Below, in pieces: positions 46,090-59,400 of a stretch of 64,000 bases of DNA (position 1 is the first letter of the stretch; each line of letters starts with the position of its first letter). The position numbers and the translations under genes are program-made. The DNA comes from Pteria penguin (taxonomy: Eukaryota > Mollusca > Bivalvia > Pterioida > Pteriidae), in the NCBI GenBank assembly GCA_035048485.1, contig CM068587.1, positions 35,399,316 to 35,463,315 on the forward strand. The letters are read 5' to 3'. The notes under the pieces were generated by a model. It saw only the letters and a list, made by a program, of their open reading frames with translations, made no database searches and was not told the DNA's origin.

Positions 46090-47449
46090 ATAATCTGGTG
46101 CAATTTGAGATCTCCTTTTCAAGAAATTTGGCTGACATTTTGGGTTCTGGTCATACAAACTAACCATCTTAGCTTAATTTTTGACTACACTTGGTTTGAC
46201 AAATCATGTATATAATATATAAAGACATCTGTTCACATGCATTTCCGCCACCAGAATTTCTGTTCAACAGCATTTCTTACTGTGAATGGGATAATTTGAC
46301 TTGGTGTTCTTGTCTCATTCAAGTGCTCATATGTGTGTACTAATGCTTCATCGAATTGATAGGTTGTTGCGGGACTTATATGACGGGTGTTGTATGCAAC
46401 GAGGGGACACTTACTCCTCCTTGGCACATGGTCTCACCTTAATTTAATTGGGGTTCGAATTTGTTTGAATATGACGCTATATTTGAGTTCAAATTTGTCT
46501 GAATATGACACTAATGCACTTGCACTTGTCATATTATTCCATGGACTATTAGATATGATTAACCTTTGGTACTTCTTTGTTGTTTACTTTCAAATGAGAG
46601 GTTTCTGGATCCTTAACCAGCTGCATGACTTGAAGGGAATTTCCAACATTAAGCTTCATACTACTAAGGGTATAAGAGTGACATCACAAAATTAGAAAGT
46701 TAGTAAAAAATGCTATGAACCCAGGTAACATTACTTACCCATCATCTAACAACCGTCAGACTCAGAGAGAGAGAGAAAGGGAGAAAGAGAAAGAGATTTT
46801 CCGCTCACCAGTTTTCCTTTAAAACGCATTACGTGTTCGTTTTAAATGTTAAGAACAGACTGAGCTACATGACACTGCCCATCGTAGTCATGAAACTGAA
46901 AAATACAGACTACATTACATTACTCAAAAGTGAAAGTTCAATCACAAGACGTAGGAAAAGTATAAAATACGGAGACCGGTATTCACGTCGGGCTAATTTA
47001 TCCAACGGACGTAGACTTTACTCAGAGATATTGTTATTTTGATTTCTACCTAATAAAGACCAAGTGGCTGAAAAAAATTGTGGACATCGAGTGGGTTTTT
47101 TTTTTGTTATTTATTGATTCACACTTTCCTTGGGAGCACTACTTATCAAATTTTAATTCACAATATTTGATATGGTAACCATTTGCATGATATGCTCCAG
47201 TTTGTATCGCAGAATGTCTTATATACGGTCAAGTATTATATTGACTATTATTTCATAAGCAAAACCCTCGAATCAAAATCATTCTTTGTATCTTTGTGTT
47301 ATTTTTATGGGGATAGATTAGCCCTAATTTGTTGATAGTCTCTTTATTATACCTTACCTTGCAAAACAGAAAGTAGAAACTGACCGTCTTGAATCTGTGT
47401 CAAATTAGATATATAGGGCAGGAAATTCTCAAGATTTTATGCTACGAAG
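46090..47449. other. Upstream region of the acetyl-CoA synthetase gene
   Basis: Contains a reverse-transcriptase-element tail remnant (46,380-46,450: GACGGGTGTTGTATGCAACG, GGACACTTACTCCTCC) and a GA-rich tract at about 46,765-46,797. No TATA box or clear promoter can be called. The open frames at 46,387-46,695 and 46,833-47,042 have no recognised relatives. Confidence 0.4.
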
Positions 47450-50400
47450 ATGATTCGATTCAGCACCAGTCGGATTATCTCATGTTCGTTTGATGCGTTG
47501 AGCAGACAATGCAGACTTGCAGCACCATCAATAAAACTGTCACAGCGATATGTGAATACAGAATCCACGGATTGCCATGGCATGTTGCATCGCTTGAGCT
47601 TAAGCGAAAATGGTTTCTGGCATTGCATGGCAAAGGAACAGTTGCAATGGGATACTGATTTTACAGTTACAAGTGATTGCAATATCAATGAAGGTCACAT
47701 AAAGTGGTTTTTAGGCGGCAGGTTGAATGCTTCAGGTATACTTCCTTGATTAGTTGATACAAATTCTAGGACAAATCTGGAAATTGATTATATTAGTTCT
47801 GGTCAAGATAATTTTAGCTCATGTTATAACCCATCTTTCATTATTTGCGTCCAAAATATTCAATGATAGTCTACTTTTTTTTCAGGTATTAATTGCATTG
47901 TCTAGTTGTGCATTTGCAATTACATGTATGATAAATGTATTAATATTGACCTCATGAACTTTGGACTCTGAAATAGGCATTTTACATTATCTTTTCCAAT
48001 CTATACTCTTGGGTAAATTGTTGCCTTCATTAAACTTACTTCACAGACAAACCAAAGTGAGATGAAATGGTACTAATAGGATGTAATCCAATATGGCAAT
48101 CATGATGGCCATTTTGAAAATTTGAAATCTACCCCTCCCCTCCAAGTGTTGTAGTGACTCTTATAAATGAAATGTCACAGGAATGATTGATTCTGATGAC
48201 ATGTTAATAATGCCAACCAAGAATATATGTTATAATCCTGGATTGTGCCACTATGAATAAGAAGTAAGGATAATTGGAAATCAACAGTTAGGAAATGCTT
48301 TTGCATACATGTAATCCATTGTTTATTGTCCTATATGACCATCATGGGAACTGTCTTTAAAATATCAAAAGTGTACTTTTTTCTCAATTTTGTTGTAACT
48401 TTGAGGAATTTTATTGGAATGATCTGCTATCATGTCTTTGAAAAGGTGGAAGACGAAGAATTTTATAGAAATCCTCTGCTATAATGTCCTTGAAAAGGTG
48501 GAAGACTTAATCTAGTGGTTAAACCCTCGTCCTACAGTGCAGACAATCTGGATTTGATTCTTGGATTGCGCCACTATGTTTAAGAGGTTGGTTACCTGCT
48601 TCCATGTCATGACACATGAAAAATTGCCAAAAGCAACATAAAACACCAATCAACCAACCAACCATGACTTTGAAATAGTCAGAAATCTTAAAACTATATT
48701 TTCCTTCCTTGTTTTTGAAACAATTTTTATGAAAATTTACAGTATTTGATCCCATGAAAGCAAGTACATGGAAGTTAGCTACATGTAGGTCTCATTGCTA
48801 GAGTTGTCATATAAGCAGCCATCTTACAAATCATTGAAAAACCCTACTCTCCTTTTTTTTTTATTGAAATTAAATCAATAACAATTCATCAAATTGTTAT
48901 TATTTATGCCTTGATAAGGAACTGTACATACATATAATGCTTAAGGTAATAGAATTACGACCTGTAAAAGATGTGACAAGATGTTGCTATTAAGTAGTAA
49001 ATTAAGTACTGTTAGCACTTTTGCTTATGGGGAGTATAAGGAGATACCAGTGTCTTTCCAGTTTAAAGCTCTGCCCTCTCCTTTATCCAGTTTCTCCTTT
49101 TATTTTTCTGACGATATTTTCATAGTCAGTAGAGCATTGGGTCTAATCTCGTACCTTTTGTTGACGATGACACTTCCTGTTAAAGCTGTAAATTAACATC
49201 TGTTATAAGACAACAGGGTAACATCCTCTTTTCCCATATACCAGTATTGCACCTGTTCATTCTCCTTTGCAATTTTCCTCTCTCTGATCCTTCTTAATAA
49301 TTGCCATTCCATAGGCGGATCTAGAAATTTTTGAAAGGGGAGGTGCAGTCTCCCATGACAAATGTTTTGCACTACCGATCTGGAAAGGGGGGGTTGCAGT
49401 CCTAAAATGGTCGAAAATGACCTTTTTTGGGAAAATTTTCCGACCAAAGGGGAGGTTGCAATTCCCCCTTCCCCCTTTCTAAATCCACCAATGCATTCCA
49501 TTTGGTAGAACATGTTTTTGTTAAAAGATCATCCAATGGGATATTTCTGTAAGACTTAAAACTCAAGTGTTCTGAGATAATATCGTATTGGACATTATCT
49601 TTATTTCATGAATTGGTCATACAATTCCTTTATATTTCAGTGAATTGCATTGACAGACATCTTGAAAAGTTTGGCGACAGTCCTGCCCTTATATGGGAGA
49701 AAGATGAACCTGGTACCGAGGAATATGTTACCTACAGGTAGACTTTGATTAATGGACCTATTTCCAATTGATTTACATGATCAACAAAGTTTATGGCCAG
49801 ATTGCAAAGCAATTCGGGTCTATAGGTTGGTGATGTCCGTTCATCATTCTGTCTGTCCCAATGTCTGTCAGTTAACATTATGGTTAAGTTTCTGGTAGAA
49901 GCAAAATCTCAGAATCGAGGAGGATTATAAACATAATACTTCACACTCAGGCTGCTTATGCCATGAATTTTGACCTAGTGATTTAGACCTTTGATGTTGA
50001 TCTACTTTTAAAGACTTTAACCTAGGGTATATCTTTTGAACCAATTGGGGTAGTGCTTTGATACTTCACATATAGGTTCTTTATGAACAGAGCTTTCAAT
50101 TCAAACCAAGGCTTTGACCTTGACCTTGTTTGAATTTGCTTTGTAGTCCGGGTATACTGTCTTTAGTGGTTTCTTGTTAGATAGTGAATTTCTTTCTTAA
50201 ACTCTTCTCTTATGTTATTGTCATATCATTGTTTTGTTGTCGTTATCTTTTTCAGTATTATGGTGTTTTATTCTAGGATAGAGCATGGACTACCCTGTCC
50301 ATCTAGCTTAGTTCTGGTCATGCTGAACTAAATTGTGGCCAGTTTATACTGGGCTTATTAGCTATTGAGTTCTCAGATGGATCATGTTTCCTTTTCATTG

Positions 50401-53400
50401 CAGGTTTCACTCAATGAGTCTGGCACATTATGTTGTGCAGATCTATCAGTCTTATTTATCCATTTTCCATCTGCTTAGTTTGTTTGGCTTAATGACAAAT
50501 CTCCAGATAACTGATGCAATTTGATCACTATATCCTTATCATTTTAATTTGGCAGATTTTATGAAAGAATGCATTGCCTATCTAGTATAATGATTTATCC
50601 ACCCATATTCTGCAAGAGAATTGCATTCTCAGTGGCGTTTAATGAAAATTGTACCATTTATTTTTGTGATATTTACTTTCTTCTTGCAGTAATACTATAT
50701 TATAGTAGATCATACAGAAAGTAGACACACTTAGAGTAAGTAGTAAAAATAAACATTGTATCTATCAAAGGTCAATAGTTTTCTTCTCATACAGAGACAT
50801 ATTACACCACTAACTCCTGACTGACACCATGTGAAATAATTCTGATGGGGCATAAACCAAAACCCACCAACAATGAAAGAATTACATATTCTGTTGTTAT
50901 ATATTCTTACAGGGAGCTACATAAAATGGTGAATAAGGTGGCTAACACATTGAAGAGCCATGGAATAGGCCGTGGAGACAGAGTTGTGATCTATCTCCCC
51001 ACCTGTCCTATTGCTGTAGCTGCCATGCTGGCATGTACCAGAATTGGAGCCATACATAGTGTGGTATTTGCTGGCTTTAGTGCTGATGCTCTTGCTGACA
51101 GAATCATAGATGGTATGTTTATATTATTCCAACAGGATCGAAAGTCAAGGTGATGCAATATATAATTGTTTAGTCTTTTGGTACATCTACCTTATGGTAC
51201 AATGCAGGCTTCTTTTTTCCATTCTAACTCGGTCAGATATTTTAGCTATATTTATACAGCTCAGTCACGATATAAGGAGAAACTATAGAAAGTCAGTAGT
51301 CAAGGCCTCATATATAAGTCATAAAACACCCATAAAAGCTATTAAAATCTACTTACGTATGATCTGGAACATGATAACATTTTATTATCTTAAATTCCAT
51401 TATCAAAATAGGAAATTATATTGTCTAAATGTATGCATGTTAATGATTAAGTCACAATGTAAGTTGTTGTGCCTTTGTATTAAGCATGATCTTTTTTATT
51501 GAGTGCTGAGTATGTATAACTCTATACTGACATCAAGTTTTGTTGTCAGCCGTGAAATTAACCTCTCTGTGACCTTTCACAAAATAAAGTTCAGATCTAT
51601 CTCATGTCTGTATTTAAGATACCGGTCGACAAAAATGTTAAAGATAATGTGACATGGACCATAATCAGGGTTTTCAATAAGAATTATTTATGGAGTAGAT
51701 TTAGAAGTTTGAGGCGTAATATGCATGAATGTGTGTAGTAAATTCGAAATCAGAGGAAATTCGAACTGGTGATTTCCATCATTTGAAGCGGCACTATTTT
51801 GCCAGGTGCCAGCTCTTATTGAAATCCCTGCATGATTTTCATAGATAGTAGTTTCTTAGAAAATGATTCAAAATTTTGTTTTGGCAAATTCTACAACATG
51901 TAATGCCTTTATAATTCAGCTGAGGCTTGTACCGTAATAACTGCAGATGAAGGAGTCAGAGGAGGGAAATTAATTCCTTTGAAGAAAACAGTGGATACTG
52001 CTGTCAGTCGTTGTCCAAGTATCAAAAGAGTATTTGTGTACCAGCGTACTGGAAACAAAGAGGTTTCCATGGGAAAACTAGATATTAACATTGAGCAGGT
52101 AGAGTTTAGTTAATTACCGTGTCATATGAGAATATTGTTAAACTCATTCAGGGTCACTGGACTACTGAAATCTGTCTGATGTATTGCAAAGAAATATATA
52201 CCCCAACAAAAGGCCAACCAGAAGCAATGGAAATTGTTTTTCTTGCCACACCTACCCGACAAAGGATTTTGGTTTTCACCTTCTCATCTGAAAGATGGGA
52301 CTTTCATGTGCCAACAGCAAGAGTCAAACATGGTAATATTATATGAACTCAAATTAATATATAGATTTTATTTTAAAAATGTGATAACATGTATGATATT
52401 CAAAGATGGATTTTGCCAGAATTAGGTTTTTCATTCCTTAGTGCATTACCACAATGGTTGAGATGATTAAAGCACTGTTTTGGACCTCATTTTAACCTCT
52501 TATCTGTATTAAGAGTGAGCTCTAACCCTAAAATCTGGGCCAGTTGGAAGGTCTGGTGTGTGAGTGTTAAGTGTCAGTGGATTTCACTGCTATCATACAA
52601 GTAAAGAAATCTTGAAATGACATTAAATAATTAACAGGCAATTTCAGTATATCACTAGAGTCTGTTCATGATTTTAATGATACAGAGTTATTTCCCTTTG
52701 GATAGGTATTTGACATCATAATCATTGTGCTGTCAAACAATTCCTATGGAAGCGTCATTTTTATGCAGTCATTTACTCTAATTTTATATTTGTTCCGCAA
52801 AACTAGTTCATGTTGACATCATTTATTCTACTTCAGATACATGTACCTTCCCAAAGGGCAGATAACTCTTTATTATGAAAACACTCTATTCAGTGCATTG
52901 AATGGAGTAGCAGTTCCTGGCATGTTTTTGTTATTTTAGGAAATGGCATCTCAGTCTGATGTATGCATGCCAGTATCAATGGATAGTGAGGAATATTTGT
53001 TCATGCTGTACACCTCGGGTTCTACTGGTAAACCTAAAGGAATCGTACATTCTACAGCAGGATATCTCCTTTACGCTATGTTGACCCATAAAGTAAGTGC
53101 ATGTATATGAATTGTATTAAACAATAGTGTGTGGGATTTGATCTGTTTAGGAATGACATACTGGATTTGATATGTATGATTCTAATTATCACTTTTTACC
53201 TTATTTTTCTCTGGTACTCGATATTAATTGGTTTACAAACTTAATTGATTGTCAAAAAATTCAACAATATGATACCACAGCTGGTATTTTGTTCAGATAT
53301 TTTGTGAATCTGCAGTATCTCAAATCAGATTTGATAACAATATAGTCATATTTAAGTGAGGAAAATAAACAGTGTGAATTTCAAGTTATTAGTTAATGAG

Positions 53401-56400
53401 TTTTCAGAATCATTTGTGAAATTCTCGTAGTTTTTGCATTGTCAAGCGGTCAAATTTCAGCAGTAAAATTCAGGTGTGAAAATCACTAGTTATGTTTTGG
53501 AAAATATGGAGTGTGTACTTATTTATGAGTAACCCAATTTTAGTGCAAGAAGGTACAGTAGACTCAATGTGTTGTTCTTTTCAGCACGTGTTTGACTACA
53601 AAGCAGGAGAGAGATTTGGTTGTGTGGCAGATATTGGATGGATTACAGGCCACTCTTATGTTGTTTACGGTCCCCTTGCTAACTGCGGGACAACAGTGTT
53701 GTTTGAAAGCACACCATTATATCCTGATGCAGGTGAGAGAAATGAAAAAAATGACAAACAATAGATCTGAAAGTTATTTACGATTTTCTAATTTTGATTA
53801 AAATTTTTACAGTTTAATCTTAACATCGGAGTCTCAAATGTGATTTGGACTGATAGCTGTTTTCGAAGAATTCAAGCTTCGTTATCAGCTATGCCACGTG
53901 GTTACATCACATATTAGATTTTCTTTCACATATCTTTATTTGTTTGTATGTTGCTTTACATCTTCTCATGGTAATTTCACATGTGTTGTGCCTTATGTAA
54001 AGCCCAGAAATTTTCCCCACCCATGATAGTGAAGGATCTATTACATGTATACCAACATCTGTCATTACATGGGACCTCAGGTTTAAACTTTACTGTTTGA
54101 AGACCAGCTGACCAGCAGAGCTTTGAGACACTTGGTCTTCTGGCCATCTGTAAATACTAGGATAGAAATTATTTATACAATTTCAATCCACAAAAAAATT
54201 CAGTCCTCAGATTCAAATATATGAGGTAAAATTAAAATCTTTGAAAAATATATGAAAAGGTCATCTTTACATAGTCTCTTCCAGAGACTTGACCAGTAGA
54301 GGTCCAGACTCAAAACCATTGGCACTCGAACCTATACTTAATGATCCTGAATTGAGCATCCAGTTGTCCATGCTATGCTGACTCAGAAAACTTCAGGATT
54401 GTAACTGCTTTATGTTTAAGGTAATATCTAAAGTTTATAGCCACCCAAGATTATTTCATGTACATTTGTATTTGATCTTTTCGTTACACAGGGTTACCTC
54501 CAATTTTGTACAGTATCTGGTGTAAAAACAATTATCAAACTCTATGGAAATGTTAGTCCATAAATGTGTTTTATAAGAAATTGATGACATCACGATTTAT
54601 GTCAGATACTGTCCCAAATGGGAAATAACTCTGTTTAACGAAAAAACTTAATATACATGTATAAGGTATAAAGTCAAGGCAAGCAAATAGCTAAGGAAAA
54701 CAGAGTCCTTAGATGAAACCAGTGACCTATATCAGGTACACCAACAAATTTGTCCCACTCTGCTTTGCACCTATTCATTTTTATTGAATACTTTGCAAAG
54801 TCTATGATATGTTGGTTTGGGCTATAGCCATTACTATTACATTGTGTGATTTGACAGGGCGTTATTGGGAGATGGTGGAGAGACTCCAACTGCAACACAT
54901 TTATTTGGCTCCTACTTCTCTTAGAATGTTACTGAAAGAAAGTGACGATTTCGTCACAAAGTATGACCTTTCATCGTTAAGAAAACTTGGATGTGGTAGG
55001 TTTTTTATTTTGTTGAATATAGTCTGTGGCAATAATTGAATATTGGTTAGTAAAGTGAAAAGTATTCATATCAAAAACATTAATTGTTAGATGACATTTT
55101 TAAAAAATCATAGTGATAGGTATGCTGTAAAGCTACTGAATGGTTTTCTTTCATGATTTTATTCCTGCCTTTTTTATGACATCTTGTATTACATTACTTT
55201 TAGCGAATCATTTGGGTTTTTTTTTAGTTGGTGAACCTTTAAATTCTGAGGCATGGAAATGGTATTATGAACTTGTCGGCAAAGAAAAATGTGATGTAGT
55301 AGACACATGGTGGCAGACTGAGACTGGTGGAATTTGTATTGCTCCTCGGCCATCAAATCCTAATGCCAAAATTAATCCCGCAATGCCAATGAGACCATTT
55401 TATGGCATTCAGCCTGCTTTAATGAGTGCTCAGGTTGTTAGGGTTTATTAATGCTCAAGGAAGTTTTTGAGAAATGTTTATTAACTTAGTGTTTAATTAA
55501 TGTTCAGTGGCCAGTTGTTTGAACTTTCAACCAGTGGTTAAGCAATACAGAGACAGTTAATCTAATTTATAAGATTTCTGTATAAAAATCGAAATTACTT
55601 TACAAAGCTTGTTTCATATGCTACAAATCAGTAGAAAGACTATGACTTTTTTATTTCAAAGACCCAGTCAGATGAAATTTAACCATTGGTTAGCTTAACC
55701 AGTGGTTGAAATTTCAAACAACTGACCCAAGGTGTGTTCTGTTATAGGAAGTTTTGTTGGTTTCTTTCTTGCCACACAAAGAATATCTCAAATATATGGT
55801 GACTGCTTCTTCTTGATGCACTGCACAGAAACCTAGACATATGCATTGGACTTCCCCCAAACAGTCATTAAAGAATATGTACGTTAAAAAACTTTTGGAA
55901 AAACTTACGTTATCTTTGTGAAAATGCTACAGTAGTATTACAATAGATTTTTAATCTGACATCGACAGTCAATCCTTGCTGGAGTTTTTTTTTATGTGAT
56001 TTATCACCTCTTGCCTCCTCATCTGCTGTCAGACTGGAGTATTTTTATAGATTTATCACCTCCTGCCTCCTCATCTGCTGTCAGACTGGAGTATTTTTAT
56101 GGATTTATCACCTCCTGCCTCCCTATCTACTGTCAGACTGGAGATTTTTTATGTGATTTATCACCTCCTGCTTTCTTATCTGCTGTCAGATTGAAACAGT
56201 AAAAACTGAGGTTCTGTGTCACACTTTATAATGGCATGTTACAGATCTGTCAATGCTTCTGGTAAGTCTGTTGCTATTGTGCAGGTCCATTTGATTGATT
56301 GATCGTTTATTGTTTTACGTCACTCTTCAATTATATCATGCATGTGGTGACAGCATCTGTCTGTTGCATTGCATAGAATTATTTTTACCTCTGCAACAGA

Positions 56401-59400
56401 ACCTCTCTTGGCAGTTAAAGATCTTTTATGTGCCACGCCTTCCGTGACATGGGACCTCAGTTTTTACTGTCTCACCCGAAAGACAGAACACCGGTATGCC
56501 CACAGTGGTAGTTAATCCCAGAACCTTTCCGTCACAAGCAAGCCCCTCATTCACTGGGCCACACCAGATTAGGTCCATTGGAAACCATGCACTAGGAATA
56601 TGTAATAGGTGTAGTTTTAATCAACAAAGTACATCGTTAATAGTAAACATGTTAATATGAACTATTTTGAATATAGCGTTTCTCTTTCTCCAGTCTGGAG
56701 TCAAAGTCCTTACTGTGCTAGTCATTCGTAAAAAATATTCCAAAAACGGATCTATCATCATCACTTACATGTCAGTTTTACAGATCAAGGATTTGAACAG
56801 AATCATCATTTGGTATGTGACAACTGTTAATAACAACTATAAAAACATATTTACAAATGTTTATTTATTGTTTTTCTACAGATTTATATATACATGTAAT
56901 GTACATGTAAGTGAAAGAATAGATTTATTTTCCAGGGTGAAGAGTTGAAAGGAAATAATCAGGAGGGTGCATTATGTATAAAATCCACTTGGCCTGGCAT
57001 GGCAAGGACAATATGGAAAGATCATGAGAGGTTCCTAAATACTTACTACCGACCATTTCCAGGTGAAAACTTATTCTGGTTATAGCCTTTTGATTAAAGA
57101 TATTTTATTACAAATGTATGGCCACATTCCTACAATGGCCCATTGGATGAGTTGCATGGCTCATGACCGAAAGCTACCAGGTTTGATTCCCACCATGTGC
57201 TCACCGGTGATTTGTCTATGTGCAGTTGTACGACTACATTCCTATCATGGGAATTGATGTCTATTTCTTCATGCACATAGATACTGATATTAATAACGGT
57301 GATGATATCATCTCTAACATGTCTTTATTTTCTATAAGAAGATTTAAAAATATCAAATATTTCTTACGGGAGCCATGCTTTGAATAATGTATGTTCCATA
57401 TTTTCAGTCGTGTTTGAAAAATGTTAATGACATGTGTAATGGTTGTATAATTTTGATAGTTTATGTTTACTCATAGCACAGTGCTACGTTTTGATAGTTT
57501 ATGTTTACTCATAGCACAGTGCTACGTTTTGATAGTTTATGTTTACTCATAGCACAGTGCTACGTTTTGATAGTTTATGTTTACTCATAGCACAGTGCTA
57601 CATTTCTGGGAGGAAAATCAAAGATTGAAACTTGGTTTATTTAGAGACTAATGGGTCTTTATATCGAACATCATTTAATGTGATACTAGAGCAAATGTAA
57701 CTTCCATACAGTAAATTTGCTTACCAAAGCAAACAATCATTAAAGTGCAGGCATTTTTAGCTTGCGTTTTTTGGTCAAAATCTTTTAGGGATAGTTAATA
57801 AGTATAATAAGAAAGTATAGAGATTTATTGATAAAAGAGTTATCTTTCCTATTGTTGGGATGCATTACCTTAAAGCACAAAGCAATCAAGCAATTATGTT
57901 AGAAATGTTAGGAATATTTGATTTTATCTACTTCACATAATTTAAGTATCTTCATTATCCAAGGTAACCAGGGTCCGGCGCCATAAACTGAGAATAGTCA
58001 AATATTTCATTTTAATTTATTCCATTATCAAATGTTCAAATAAATTCTCATGCAGAATGGTTTAATTTTATTTATCAATAGAATAAAACTCAGTAAAATC
58101 CATATCCCAGTTATTAATTCATTGATGAACAGAAGAACATGAAATTATGACTTAAGTAAATTCTCAGTTTATGGCGCCGGATCCAGGTCAGCTCAGACAA
58201 CAGCATGCTTGATTCAGTGTCCGGTGTTTGAACCCCACCAATGGCTTCTCAATGTCCTATCATTTTGCAGAAAAAAAATTCTTTTCTGCAGTAGGTTGAA
58301 ACATCTATGCAATGCATCAGACAGATGTCTTTACCATATAAATGAAATAATCTGGTATTGACATAAAACGAGAAATAAACAATACACAATTTCTAATACT
58401 AAAATCCATCATGATTTGCTTTTAATCACCCACCAAATCCATTGTTGCGGATGTTGGCTACTTTTATGTGGGTAATCTGTGTCATAATTATATGATGTCA
58501 AAATAGTAAATACTCACGATTAACATGCGCATGTATGTTGACATAATTGTAGTTGCGATATTCTGTATTCAATATTTACACAATCAGTAATGATAACTAC
58601 AATATAAGAGACATATGATTTTTTTTTACCGTTGAATTCTTTTTTACGTGACAGAATTCATGTCTTTGCAGGATATTACTTTTCTGGAGATGCTGCTTCC
58701 AGGGATGCAGAGGGACACTATAAGATCACAGGGAGAATGGATGATGTATTGAATGTCAGTGGTCATAGACTAGGAACTGCAGAAATCGAAGATGTCTTAG
58801 TAAGTTTTCTTGACTACATGTGTAAAATGAATGTATACATGTATGTGGTAAGCTTGTGCAACTTCATGATGAATTTTATATTGAACAAGACAAAAATATA
58901 ACCAATAGAGAGTATTTTAAGTGTGTAATAATCCCTCATTCAGACCTCATCAGCTGCATTTTTGGTCGTATTGCAAAGCAATTCTGGTCTATAGATTGAT
59001 GATGTCCATCTGTTCTTCATTCTGTCTGTCCATCATTCCATCTGGTTGTCTCTCCCTCAACATTTTGATTAAGTTTCTTGTTGTAACAAAATGGTTATTT
59101 TCTGGTTGAAGCATGATCTCAGTAACTAAGAGGAATATAAACATAATACTTCATACATAGTTTCCTTATGACCAGAGCTTTCAAATTATGTGATGACTTG
59201 TGACTTACTGACCTTGATTTTGGATTAAGACCTACTTTTAACTTTTTGAGTTTCACTCAAAGTATAGGACTTTAATTTTGGTTATATCTTTTGAATCAGT
59301 AGGAATATGGCTTTGATACCTCACAGGTAGGTTCTTTATGACTAGAGGTTTCAATTGATATGATGACCTTGACCTTGTTTTGAATTTGGTTTGCAGTCTA

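Noticed and set aside
45879..46215. Two overlapping ORFs on opposite strands sharing a charged RRTEEERAKSE string
   Set aside because: They are the two readings of the 45,944-46,079 palindrome.
55996..56202. 68-codon repetitive ORF
   Set aside because: It is the ~57-bp tandem repeat read in one frame; no protein family.
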